Assembly: GCF_947036865.1 (NCBI RefSeq)
Contig: NZ_CAMQSF010000001.1
Location: 62,001 to 126,000, forward strand
Reading direction: 5' to 3'
DNA from: an uncultured Caulobacter sp.
GTDB taxonomy: Bacteria > Pseudomonadota > Alphaproteobacteria > Caulobacterales > Caulobacteraceae
DNA length: 64,000 nucleotides
Shown: piece after piece, positions 47,877 to 58,586 of the stretch
Numbering within the stretch: position 1 is the stretch's first letter
Layout of the letters: every line of letters begins with the position of its first letter
Made by a program: the position numbers and the translations under genes
Notes under the pieces: generated by a model
What the model was told of the DNA's origin: nothing
Databases searched by the model: none
The model's input: the letters and a program-made list of their open reading frames with translations, nothing else

Positions 47877-49481
47877 CTACGCCCGCTCCTTCGTCCGCTC
47901 GAACCGCACCTTCGGATACTTCTCGGCGACATAGCCGATCTCCCAGGCGCTCTTGCCCAGGAAGACCGGGGCCTCGTCGATGTCTTGGCCCATGGCGGAC
48001 TTGTGCTTGCTCACGAAGTCCTCGACATCGGCGCGGTCGCCGACCAGCCAGCGGGCCTCGGCATAGGGGCTGTTCTCGCAGATCACTTCCAGCTGGTACT
48101 CGTTGGCTAGGCGGTCGGCCATGACCTCGAACTGCAGCTGGCCCACGGCCCCGACGATGAAGTCGCTGCCGATCATCGGCCGGAAGAGCTGGGTGACGCC
48201 CTCCTCGGCCAGGCCCTCCAGCGCCTTCTTCAGGTGCTTGGCCTTCAGCGGATCCTTGACCCGCACGCGGCGCAGGATTTCCGGCGCGAAGTTCGGCAGG
48301 CCCGCGAAGCGCAGCAGGCCGCTCTCCGAGAGGCTGTCGCCGACCCGCAGCACGCCGTGGTTGGGAATGCCGATCACGTCGCCGGCATAGGCCTCCTCGG
48401 CCAGCTCGCGGTCGGAGGCGAAGAACATGATCGGCGCGTTGACGCTCATCTGCCGGCCGGTGTTCTGGGCCTTCAGCTTCATGCCGCGCGTGAACTTGCC
48501 GCTGGTCAGGCGCAGCATGGCGATCCGGTCGCGGTGGTTGGGGTCCATATTGGCCTGGACCTTGAAAACGAAGCCCGAGACCTCCTTGTCGCCGGGCTCG
48601 ACGCTGGCGGTCTCGCCGGCCTTCTCCGCCTTCATGGTCTTGGGCGCCGGCGCGTAGGCGCCGATGCCGGCCAAGAGCTGCTTGACCCCGAAGTGGCGCA
48701 GGGCCGAGCCGAAGAACACCGGCGTCATGTGGCCTTCCAGGAAGGACCGGAGCTCGAATTCCGGATAGCCGCCGCCCACCAGCTCGGCCTGCTCCTCCAG
48801 CTCGGCCTTCTCGGCGTCCTCCAGGAACTGGCTGATCGAGTTGCCCTCGAAGGCCACCGGCTCGGGATGCCCCTCGTCGTCGGCCGCGCCGCCGACGCGC
48901 TTGGCGTAGGGGATGAACGCGCCCTCGCGTAGGTCCAGCATGCCCTTGAACCGTCCGCCCGAGCCGGCCGGCCAGTAGAGCGGCGCGGGATCGAGGGCCA
49001 GCTTCGAGGCGATCTCGTCCAGGAGCTCGATCGGGTCCTGGGCCTCGCGGTCCATCTTGTTGATGAAGGTGATGATCGGGATGTCGCGCAGGCGGCAGAC
49101 CTCGAACAGCTTCAGGGTCTGGGGCTCGATGCCCTTGGCGGCGTCCAGCACCATGATCGCCGCGTCGGCGGCGGTCAGGGTGCGATAGGTGTCTTCCGAG
49201 AAGTCCTCGTGGCCCGGCGTGTCCAGCAGGTTGAACATCTTGCCGTCGTGGTCGAAGGTCATCACCGAGGCGCTGACCGAGATGCCGCGCTCGCGCTCGA
49301 TCTTCATCCAGTCCGACCGCGTACGGCGGTTCTCGCCGCGCGCGCGCACCGCGCCGGCCGCCCGGATCGCGCCGCCGGCCAGCAGGATGTTTTCCGTCAG
49401 GGTCGTCTTGCCGGCGTCGGGGTGGCTGATGATGGCGAAGGTGCGCCGACGGGCGGCCTGGACAGCGGTGGGAGAGCTCAT
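47877..49481 (-). CDS. prfC: Peptide chain release factor 3
   Basis: A 534-residue translational GTPase that removes RF1/RF2 from the ribosome after termination. G1 is AIISHPDAGKTTLTE, G3 is DTPGHEDFSEDT, G4 is TFINKMDRE; the RF3 signatures RSDWMKIERERGISVSASVM and TQLFRPMIGSDFIVGAVGQLQFEV confirm it over EF-G or LepA. The start at 49481 (MSSPTAVQAARRRTFA) is preferred to an in-frame ATG 12 codons upstream. It lies 42 bp downstream of the second Tat aminotransferase gene on the same strand. Confidence 0.97.
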   Translation of the reverse strand: MSSPTAVQAARRRTFAIISHPDAGKTTLTENILLAGGAIRAAGAVRARGENRRTRSDWMKIERERGISVSASVMTFDHDGKMFNLLDTPGHEDFSEDTYRTLTAADAAIMVLDAAKGIEPQTLKLFEVCRLRDIPIITFINKMDREAQDPIELLDEIASKLALDPAPLYWPAGSGGRFKGMLDLREGAFIPYAKRVGGAADDEGHPEPVAFEGNSISQFLEDAEKAELEEQAELVGGGYPEFELRSFLEGHMTPVFFGSALRHFGVKQLLAGIGAYAPAPKTMKAEKAGETASVEPGDKEVSGFVFKVQANMDPNHRDRIAMLRLTSGKFTRGMKLKAQNTGRQMSVNAPIMFFASDRELAEEAYAGDVIGIPNHGVLRVGDSLSESGLLRFAGLPNFAPEILRRVRVKDPLKAKHLKKALEGLAEEGVTQLFRPMIGSDFIVGAVGQLQFEVMADRLANEYQLEVICENSPYAEARWLVGDRADVEDFVSKHKSAMGQDIDEAPVFLGKSAWEIGYVAEKYPKVRFERTKERA

Positions 49482-49523
49482 GCCGCGGGGACTAGCGCCC
49501 CACGGCCGGCTTGTCACCTGATC

Positions 49524-50621
49524 TCAGGCGCGGGCGGCGGCCGGCAGGGCCTTGACGAAGGCCGCCAGCGCCGGGGCCTCGCGCACCGCGATGCGGGCCC
49601 AGGTCGGATGGTCGGTCCCGAACTGGCGCAGCATCACGCCCTCCTTGGCCAGCGCCTCGATCACCGGGACCGCGCGCGGCCCGATCTCGGCGAAGACGTA
49701 GGAGCCGACCGAGGGCAAGGTGCGCCAGCCCACCGAATGGCAGGCGGCCTCGACCACCGCCCTGCCCTGGGCCACCGCCCGGTTGGCGACGTCCAGATGG
49801 GCGCGGTCGCGGTAGAGGGCGATGGCGGCGGTGAGCCCCGCCCCGACGTGCGAGGCGATCAGCAGCTCGCGCAGCGCCTTGGCGCGAGCGGGCGTGGCGA
49901 TCGCATAGCCCGTCGGCAGGCCCGCCAGGCCATACGATTTCGAGAAGGTGCCCACCACCGTGACGTCGTGGCCCGCCCGCACGAGGTCGACGACCGTCTC
50001 GCCCTCCGGATCGGGGCACATGTCGATGAAGGCCTCGTCGACCAGCACCGGCGCCTGTTTCGAGGCCCGGATGCAGAACGCGCGCAGCGCTTGGCGATCG
50101 GCCAGCAGTCCGGTCGGATTGTTGGGATTGCAGACATAGACGAGCTTGACCTCGGGAGTCAGGCCCGCCGTCAGCGCGTCGAAATCGATCTGAAGGTCGG
50201 CGGCCATCCTGGCCCGCTTGGCGACGCCGCCGTGCCGCGCCGCGTACTTGGCGTGGGTGTCGTAGGTCAGGGCCGGCAGCAGCATGGCCCCGTCGCGCGC
50301 GGTCAACAGCGCCGCCATCGCCAGCAGCTCCAGCGCGCCGTTGCAGATCACCACCTGCTCGGGGGCCACGCCGTTGACCTCGGCGATCCGCTTCATCAGC
50401 CAGACCTCCGGACCATACGGATAATGCTGGCTGTCCTCGGCCGCCGCCCGGATCGCGGCGAGGCCCATGGGGCCGGGCCCGTAGGGGTTCTCGGTGATGT
50501 TCAGCGGCGCGACCGGCCCGAAGGCCGGCCGAGCGGGCGGCCGAGGCGCGGCCAAGGCCGGCGTCGCCGCCGCGACCGCGACGGAGAGCCCCGAGAGACC
50601 GCGGCGCGTGAGGTCGGTCAT
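49524..50621 (-). CDS. Tat-exported pyridoxal-phosphate aminotransferase (HisC-like), copy 2
   Basis: A 365-residue fold-type I aminotransferase with a Tat signal (DLTRRGLSGLSVAVAAATPALAA). Motifs: LNITENPYGPGPMGLAAI, ICNGALELLAMAAL, VYVCNPNNPTG, VLVDEAFIDMCP, the PLP lysine in GTFSKSYGLAGLPTGY and the C-terminal arginine in WARIAVREAP. Related in design to the gene at 46289 but clearly diverged. The start at 50621 (MTDLTRRGL) is preferred. It lies 28 bp downstream of the TonB-dependent receptor gene, so the receptor probably imports its substrate or a related compound. Confidence 0.9.
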   Translation of the reverse strand: MTDLTRRGLSGLSVAVAAATPALAAPRPPARPAFGPVAPLNITENPYGPGPMGLAAIRAAAEDSQHYPYGPEVWLMKRIAEVNGVAPEQVVICNGALELLAMAALLTARDGAMLLPALTYDTHAKYAARHGGVAKRARMAADLQIDFDALTAGLTPEVKLVYVCNPNNPTGLLADRQALRAFCIRASKQAPVLVDEAFIDMCPDPEGETVVDLVRAGHDVTVVGTFSKSYGLAGLPTGYAIATPARAKALRELLIASHVGAGLTAAIALYRDRAHLDVANRAVAQGRAVVEAACHSVGWRTLPSVGSYVFAEIGPRAVPVIEALAKEGVMLRQFGTDHPTWARIAVREAPALAAFVKALPAAARA

Positions 50622-50649
50622 GCTCTGTCTCCCGCGCCGCGTCTTGCTC

Positions 50650-53049
<2,400 letters not shown>

Positions 53050-53075
53050 GGTGAACCTGCACTGCTATGTTTCGA

Positions 53076-53093
53076 GGCGGGTTAACCCCCGCC
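53076..53093. promoter_or_regulatory. Palindrome in the TonB-dependent receptor leader
   Basis: GGCGGG (53076-53081), TTAACC, CCCGCC (53088-53093): a 6-bp-arm palindrome 27-44 bp upstream of the receptor start (minus strand). Possible operator or small hairpin; I found no match to known riboswitches in this 280-bp leader. Confidence 0.35.
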
Positions 53094-53331
53094 CTTGTCA
53101 GCGCGGCGACGGCCACATGTTGCTTCGATGAAGGGTTGGCGACGGTTTTCCCCGCGCGACAACCGGAGGAATATAAAGGCCGCGAAGTCGCTCCATGGTC
53201 CGACGCCGAGCGCCTCGACCGTGCCCAACGATGCGGCAGAAAGCCCCTATTCGAACAATGGGTTTGGAGTCATGCTTGCGCTGTCCCGCACCAGCGACGT
53301 CAGATCGCCGGGCGGTAGGAGGAATCGAACG

Positions 53332-53469
53332 ATGGCCCTGCTTGACCATCATCGCGATCATGGGCGGCAACACCCCGCCGGCAGCGCACTGTGCATCGGC
53401 GTCACCCTGGCGGGACTGGTGGTCCTGGCCGTGACGCTGAGTTGGCTGTTCAGGCTGGTGAGTTTCTAG
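53332..53469 (+). CDS. 45-residue single-pass membrane microprotein
   Basis: A short open frame at ATG 53332 with a good ribosome site (TAGGAGG at 53316-53322). It has a histidine-rich N-terminus (LLDHHRDHGRQHP) and one clear membrane span (about 18-42; SALCIGVTLAGLVVLAVTLSWLF). The histidines suggest metal binding, but this is speculative. Its stop overlaps the end of the convergent 126-residue gene by 4 bp. Coding status rests on the ribosome site and span. Confidence 0.6.
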   Translation: MALLDHHRDHGRQHPAGSALCIGVTLAGLVVLAVTLSWLFRLVSF

Positions 53470-53846
53470 GCCGCCAGACGGCGCCAGACCTGACGATCGG
53501 CCTCGAGATTGGTCAGCGCGCCGGCCTTTTGCCGGTGCAGCAGCGAGGCCATGACCTCGAGGGTCAGTTGCGCATAGCGGACTTGCACCATGTCCGGCCG
53601 GCAGCCTCGTCCCGGCGCCACGAACAGCGCGGCGTTGACCTCCGGCGCCTTGGCCACGATCAGGGCGGCCAGGCGCTCGGCCCGTTCGGCGTCCTTGTGA
53701 TGCAGCAGCGGCTCCTGCGCGAACAGCTCACGACCCAGCTCTCCGACGTAATTCAGCGACAGCGCGGCGAAGCGATCCCGCGTCACCGGCGGCGTCAGTT
53801 CGGCCGCGTCGAAGTTGAGGATGACGTCGTTCATCAGGAAAAGCAT
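53466..53846 (-). CDS. 126-residue protein of unknown function
   Basis: A soluble, mostly helical protein. Recognisable stretches include ILNFDAAELTPPVTRDRFAALSLNYVGELGRELFAQEP and CRPDMVQVRYAQLTLEVMASLLHRQKAG. No named domain. Starts at 53846 (MLFLMNDV) or 53834 (MNDVILNF) are both possible. A CtrA-like TTAA-N7-TTAG lies at 53909-53923, about 65 bp upstream, so cell-cycle control is possible. Confidence 0.72.
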   Translation of the reverse strand: MLFLMNDVILNFDAAELTPPVTRDRFAALSLNYVGELGRELFAQEPLLHHKDAERAERLAALIVAKAPEVNAALFVAPGRGCRPDMVQVRYAQLTLEVMASLLHRQKAGALTNLEADRQVWRRLAA

Positions 53847-53908
53847 GGGGCGTACTACGGCGGGACTCTGGGGGACCGGGAACCCCGTCACCCTGCCCCG
53901 AGCACGCT

Positions 53909-53923
53909 TTAAACGACGTTTAG
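53909..53923 (-). promoter_or_regulatory. Near-consensus CtrA box upstream of the 126-residue gene
   Basis: TTAA (53909-53912), seven bases, TTAG (53920-53923): one mismatch to TTAA-N7-TTAA, as in the fliQ box, and at a similar distance (63-77 bp) from the start codon. Confidence 0.45.
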
Positions 53924-53975
53924 CGACAGGGTTAACGGCGCAGGCGAGCGCGCGCGGCGGCGCCACCCACGCGAC

Positions 53976-54305
53976 TCAGGACTCGACGGGCTCGGTCAGG
54001 AAGTGACGGCCCTCGCGATCCTCGATCTCGACCACCCAGACATCGGGGTCGATGCGGGCGGCGCGCTCGGCGTAGGCGTCGAGGTCGGGCTCGAATTCGG
54101 AGCGCACCGGCTGCATCCAGAAGCGCTCGCCGTCCCCCCGGGTGGCCTCGCTATAAAGCCGCGCGACGCCGGCCCGGCGGTCGACCGCCTTGACCAGGAC
54201 GGCGCCGGCGCGCGCATCGCCCTTGCGCGCCACGGTGGCGAAGGCCCCGCCAAGCTCCGCGCGCCGGATCAACGCCGCCACCCAGATATCCGTCGAAAGA
54301 AGCAT
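53976..54305 (-). CDS. DUF1491 family protein
   Basis: A 109-residue small protein of the DUF1491 family, found in alphaproteobacteria: STDIWVAALIRRAELGGAFATVARKGDARAGAVLVKAVD, RFWMQPV and DAYAERAARIDPDVWVVEIEDREGRHFL are its typical blocks. Soluble, cytoplasmic, function unknown. In the same orientation as the 126-residue gene, 129 bp upstream of it. Confidence 0.88.
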   Translation of the reverse strand: MLLSTDIWVAALIRRAELGGAFATVARKGDARAGAVLVKAVDRRAGVARLYSEATRGDGERFWMQPVRSEFEPDLDAYAERAARIDPDVWVVEIEDREGRHFLTEPVES

Positions 54306-54419
54306 CGTAACCGAACCGCAACCAGAGCGGGCCTAGACCTCGCGCCCAAGTCTTGGACCATACGAGAAAATGACGACGTTCCGCGCGCGAATTGCGCGGA
54401 GTCTCATGGAGTAAGCGCG

Positions 54420-55337
54420 ATGGCGGCCGAAAGCGGCTCCCCCCTCCGGCGTCCACGCCCCGCCGCCCACGACGTCCGACGCGCGGCGTGGCTGGGGGCC
54501 GCGGCCGCCTTGGCGACGCTGGCCGCGCCCACCGCGTCGTCGGCGGGCGCCGCCGACCAGCTCTACGAGCGCACCCTGATGACGACGGCCGACGGGCGAT
54601 GCCGTCTTTTCACCCCGACGGTCTCCGCCGCTCTCGACGCCTCGCGAGCCCAGGCGCGGGGCGCGGCGCTGCGCTCCGGCGCCAGCGAAGAGCAAGTCGT
54701 CGCCGTGGAGCAGCGCGCCCGCGCCAAGGCCGCCGCGGCGGCCTGCGACTCCAAGGACCTTGCCCTGGCGGCGTCGCGGGTGAAGGCGGCCTTCGACGGC
54801 TACGCCCAGATGCTGACCATGACCTATCCGGGCGATGTGTCGTCCTGGAAGGCCGAGCGCTCGGTGTCTGCGACCATCCCCGTCTGGCGCCTCTCGCAAC
54901 TTTCGGCCTTCGGCGGGGACCGGCTGATGTTCGGCCTGGCGGGCCGCGCCAAGGCGGTGACCGCCGTGGCGACCTTCGAGAACGGTCGGCGGCCCTACGC
55001 CGCGCGGGTCATCGTGCGCGACACGAACCGGACGCTGGGCCCCTACATCTCGCCCACCGCGGGCCGCAGCCTCGCCAACAAGGTCGCGCCGCGCAACGCC
55101 AGCCTGGTGTTCAACGCCGAGACCCGCGAGGAAGCGCCGCTGACCCTGCTGCCGACCGGCGCCAAGACCGGGCTTTCGTTCCGCTTCCCGCCGGCGGTCG
55201 CCGACGCGATCTCGCAGCTCGACCCGCGCGAGGCGGTGACGATCGAGTTCGCCTTCGCCGGCCGAGGCGACGAGGTGACCCGCAAGGCCTATGTCGAGGT
55301 CGGCGATTTCGCCGCGGGACGCGCGTTCCTGCGCTGA
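54420..55337 (+). CDS. Exported protein of unknown function, 305 residues
   Basis: A signal-bearing protein (charged residues 1-23, hydrophobic 24-46, AWLGAAAALATLAAPTASSAGA). The first part of the mature protein is helical with two cysteines (DGRCRLF, AAACDSK); the second half is beta-rich (FENGRRPYAARVIVRDTNRTLGPYISPT, LTLLPTGAKTGLSFRFPP). No domain recognised. ATGGAGT at 54406-54412 gives a GGAG site 9 bp from the ATG at 54420. It is convergent with divJ, with the stops adjacent. Confidence 0.75.
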   Translation: MAAESGSPLRRPRPAAHDVRRAAWLGAAAALATLAAPTASSAGAADQLYERTLMTTADGRCRLFTPTVSAALDASRAQARGAALRSGASEEQVVAVEQRARAKAAAAACDSKDLALAASRVKAAFDGYAQMLTMTYPGDVSSWKAERSVSATIPVWRLSQLSAFGGDRLMFGLAGRAKAVTAVATFENGRRPYAARVIVRDTNRTLGPYISPTAGRSLANKVAPRNASLVFNAETREEAPLTLLPTGAKTGLSFRFPPAVADAISQLDPREAVTIEFAFAGRGDEVTRKAYVEVGDFAAGRAFLR

Positions 55338-57092
55338 TCAGCGCGGCGCGAAGGCGATGACGTTGTCGCCGAAGCTGGTCGGCGTCGGCGGGGCTTGGCT
55401 CTCGACGCCAGTCCCCTCGGCCTTGGGTTCCGGCGCGGCCTCGACCGGCGGGGTCGCCGCCCGCAGCGGCGCCAGCAGCACGGGCAGGCGCACCGAGACG
55501 CTGGTGCCCGCGCCCAACCGGCTCTCGATCGTCATCTCGCCGCCGTGCAGCTTGGCGAAGGCCCGAACCAGGGACAGGCCAAGGCCCGTGCCCCGCGCCC
55601 GCTGGGCGGCGGCGCCGGCCTGCTCGTAGGGCCGGCCGAGGCGTTCCAGGTCCTCGGGGCTGATGCCGACGCCGGTGTCGGCGACGACGATCTCCAGCAC
55701 CCCGTCATGACCGTCGGCCGACACCGTCACCTGCCCGCCGCGCGGCGTGAACTTCAGCGCGTTGGAGACGAGGTTCAGCACGATCTGCTTCAGGGCCCGG
55801 CGGTCGGCGTCGACCTCCAGCTCGCCCGGCGGCAGCACGCCCCGCAGCTGGACGCCGGCGGTGTCGGACTGGACCCGCAACAGGCGCATGGCCGCCTGCA
55901 CCGCCTCGCGGGCGTCGAACACGCCGCGCTGCAGCTCGAAGCGCTCGGCCTCGATCTTGGACATGTCCAGCACGTCGTTGATCAGGTCCAGCAGGTGGCC
56001 GCCGCTCTCGTGGATCAGCTCGGCGTATTCGGCGTAGCGGTCGGTCAGCGGGCCGAACATGCGGGCGCGCATGATGTCGGAGAAGCCCATGATCGCGTTC
56101 AGCGGCGTGCGCAGTTCGTGGCTCATATTGGCCAGGAAGCGAGCGCGACCGGCGGCCAGCGCCTCCGCGTCGGCGCGGGCCTGATCCAGAGCGGCCTCGC
56201 GGTTGCGCTCGACCGTGACATCGCGCAGCACGCCGACCAGCTGGCCCGGCGCGACGCGGACGAGGTCCAGAGCCACCACGCGCTCGACGCCCAGCGCCGG
56301 ATTGAACGTCAGGCTGGCGGCGCCCTCGCGATGGGCGGCGGCGATGGCGGCGGTCAGGCGCTGGCGATCGCCCGGGGCGGCCGCGCCCGTCAGGCCGCGA
56401 TTGACCAGATCCGCCGTCGTGACGCCGGGCGGCGCCGCGCCGCGCGCCGCCGTCACCTTGCCCTGCCCCTTGATGGCGATCGCCAGGTGCGGCAGGCCGT
56501 CGAGCAGGGTCTCCAGCGCGATGATTTCCGAGGCGTAGCGATCGTCCCGCGCGCCCTGGCGCCGGCGGCCGATCAGCAGACCCGCGGCCAGGCCCAGGCC
56601 CGTGGTGACCAGGGCCAGGAAGCCCAGCACGAAGCCCTGCGCCCCGGTCGGCGCGGCCGGGGCCAGGCCGGAGAGTTGGGCCAGGGCGGCCATGCAGCCG
56701 CCGATCAGGGACAGGGCCGCGCCCTCCGCCAGGCGCTTGGGCTGATCCAGGGTGGAGGCCGCCGCGACGGGGGCCAGGCACCAGGCGGCCATCGCGCCCG
56801 AGACGCCGCCGGTCAGCGCCGCCGCCAGCGAGCCGCCCACGGCCCAGACCACCAGCACCAGCGACTGGGTGCGCTCATCCTGACCCGTGAAGACCAGCGC
56901 CGCCAGGGCCGGAACCGCGCCGGCGGCCAGCGCCGCCCAGACCGGCCAGTCGCCGGGCGTCTGGGAAAGCAGGCTGGCGGCGGCCGCCAGGCAGACGAAC
57001 GCGAGCCATCCCAGGCGCCAGGCGTGCGCGGGATCGAACCCCGCGGGCTTGGCGGGGCGTCGGAACGGGTCTGGAAGCGTTTCGAATTCCAA
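55338..57092 (-). CDS. divJ: Cell-cycle histidine kinase DivJ
   Basis: A 584-residue membrane kinase that phosphorylates DivK and PleD at the stalked pole of Caulobacter. About six spans occupy residues 25-175, followed by a PAS-like region (about 190-295) and HisKA with His325 (ANMSHELRTPLNAIMGFSDIM), then HATPase_c (RGTGLGLSLVRAFAKLHGG). C. crescentus DivJ has 597 residues with His338; here both length and His position are 13 lower, so the difference lies in the N-terminal part. The HisKA helix motif MFGPLTDRYAEYAELIHESG is typical of DivJ/PleC kinases. No receiver domain, as expected. Confidence 0.95.
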   Translation of the reverse strand: MEFETLPDPFRRPAKPAGFDPAHAWRLGWLAFVCLAAAASLLSQTPGDWPVWAALAAGAVPALAALVFTGQDERTQSLVLVVWAVGGSLAAALTGGVSGAMAAWCLAPVAAASTLDQPKRLAEGAALSLIGGCMAALAQLSGLAPAAPTGAQGFVLGFLALVTTGLGLAAGLLIGRRRQGARDDRYASEIIALETLLDGLPHLAIAIKGQGKVTAARGAAPPGVTTADLVNRGLTGAAAPGDRQRLTAAIAAAHREGAASLTFNPALGVERVVALDLVRVAPGQLVGVLRDVTVERNREAALDQARADAEALAAGRARFLANMSHELRTPLNAIMGFSDIMRARMFGPLTDRYAEYAELIHESGGHLLDLINDVLDMSKIEAERFELQRGVFDAREAVQAAMRLLRVQSDTAGVQLRGVLPPGELEVDADRRALKQIVLNLVSNALKFTPRGGQVTVSADGHDGVLEIVVADTGVGISPEDLERLGRPYEQAGAAAQRARGTGLGLSLVRAFAKLHGGEMTIESRLGAGTSVSVRLPVLLAPLRAATPPVEAAPEPKAEGTGVESQAPPTPTSFGDNVIAFAPR

Positions 57093-57285
57093 GGCCGGTC
57101 GACTTAAACGCGGCGGGGAGGATCGCCGTTTTCAAACCTTAACGCGCCGGGGCCCTTACCTCCAAGGGCGCACAATCACCGAGCGACCTTTCCTCGTGGA
57201 AGCGTTGTGGACGGAAACGGATTCGTAAGCGCGCCCGTGCATTTTCAGACCTCAAGCCAACGGACAGAAGGTCCGGGAGCCCGTC

Positions 57286-58080
57286 ATGCCCCAGCCGGCG
57301 TCCGCGGACGCGTCGATTGACCGCAGCTTCGCCGAGCCCGCCTCGCTCGAACGGCGACGCGCCGCGGCGGAGCGCCGGCGCCTGGCGCTCGACGATCGCA
57401 AGCGCTCGTTCCTGCGGATGGTCAGCCACGAGCTGCGCACGCCCCTGAACGCGGTGATCGGCTTTTCCGAGATCCTCTCCCAGGAACTGTACGGGCCGCT
57501 GGGCGCGCCGCAGTACAAGGAATACGCCGCGATCGTGCACGAGAGCGGCCTGAAGCTCCTGAAGCTGGTCAACCAGATCGTGGAGCTGGCCCGTCTGGAG
57601 GGCCACGTCACCGACATCGAGCTGACGCGCGAGAACCTGGACGAGGCGTTCGCCGACGTGATCCACGGGCTCAAGGCCGAGATCGCCCGCCGCGATGTCA
57701 TCGTCCACGTGGTCGGCGAAGGCGCCCTGCCCTGCGCGCTGGCCGACCGGCGAGGTCTGCGGACGATGCTGACCAACCTGCTGCAGAACGCCGTCACCCA
57801 CTCGCCCGCCGGCGGCGTGGTGCACGTGTCGGCCATCCGCATCGGCTTGGAGATCGAGATCGCGATCCGCGACCAGGGCCCGGGCGTGGAGACCGCCGAA
57901 CTTCCCCGGCTTCTGCGCCCCTTCGAGCAGGGCGGCTCGGCCCTGACCCGGACCACCGAGGGCGCGGGCCTGGGCCTGCCGATCGTCGACCTGCTTTCGC
58001 GCGCCATGGGCGGTCAGTTGAAGCTGTCGTCCAGCCTCGGCGCGGGCTTCCTGGCGCGGTTGATCCTGCAAGCGGGCTGA
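57286..58080 (+). CDS. Soluble histidine kinase related to DivJ/PleC
   Basis: A 264-residue kinase with no membrane span and no recognisable sensor domain: a coiled lead (about 15-40; ERRRAAAERRRLALDDRK), HisKA with His48 (RMVSHELRTPLNAVIGFSEIL) and HATPase_c (GAGLGLPIVDLLSRAMGGQL). Its HisKA helix ELYGPLGAPQYKEYAAIVHESG closely resembles that of DivJ, divergently encoded 193 bp away. This suggests it shares DivK-like partners. A GANTC site (GATTC, 57220-57224) lies between. GGGAG precedes the ATG. Confidence 0.92.
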   Translation: MPQPASADASIDRSFAEPASLERRRAAAERRRLALDDRKRSFLRMVSHELRTPLNAVIGFSEILSQELYGPLGAPQYKEYAAIVHESGLKLLKLVNQIVELARLEGHVTDIELTRENLDEAFADVIHGLKAEIARRDVIVHVVGEGALPCALADRRGLRTMLTNLLQNAVTHSPAGGVVHVSAIRIGLEIEIAIRDQGPGVETAELPRLLRPFEQGGSALTRTTEGAGLGLPIVDLLSRAMGGQLKLSSSLGAGFLARLILQAG

Positions 58081-58145
58081 GCGGAGCCGCGAACCTCGCC
58101 CGCCAAAGCTTGCCATGCCCTGGCCGGCCCCCTAATTGGCCCGCC

Positions 58146-58586
58146 ATGAGCAACCCCATCGACACCGCCCTCGACGAGCTGGCCGACGAGTTCGAGCTCC
58201 TGGGCGACTGGGAAGAGCGCTATCGGTACGTGATCGAGCTTGGCAAGACGCTCGAGCCGCTGACCGACGCCGAACGCTCCGAGGACAACAAGGTTCGCGG
58301 CTGCGCCAGTCAGGTGTGGCTCGTCACCCTGCCACAGGCCGACGGAACCCTGGTCTTCAAGGGCGACAGCGACGCCCACATCGTCAGCGGCCTGGTGGCC
58401 ATCATGCTGCGCCTCTATTCGGGCCGCGCGCCCGCCGACATCGCCGCCTTCGACGCCAAGGGCGCGATGGACAGGCTTGGCCTGTCCGAGGCCCTCTCCT
58501 CGCAGCGCTCCAACGGCCTCAAGTCGATGGTCGCCCGCATCCAGCGCGACGCCCAGGACGCGCTCGGGAAGGCGGCGCTTGGCTAG
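58146..58586 (+). CDS. sufE: SufE family sulfur acceptor
   Basis: A 146-residue SufE-like protein that takes persulfide sulfur from a cysteine desulfurase. The acceptor is Cys53 in NKVRGCASQVWLV; DELADEFELLGDWEERYRYVIELGK is the typical start. The start at 58146 (MSNPIDTAL) is preferred to one 12 codons upstream. Its end overlaps the start of the rhodanese gene trhO by 8 bp. No sufS is nearby in the window. Confidence 0.95.
   Translation: MSNPIDTALDELADEFELLGDWEERYRYVIELGKTLEPLTDAERSEDNKVRGCASQVWLVTLPQADGTLVFKGDSDAHIVSGLVAIMLRLYSGRAPADIAAFDAKGAMDRLGLSEALSSQRSNGLKSMVARIQRDAQDALGKAALG

Noticed and set aside
53050..53331. Possible riboswitch (e.g. cobalamin) in the TonB receptor leader
   Set aside because: The leader is long enough but I could not find the conserved B12-box core or a convincing multi-stem fold; only a short palindrome is present.
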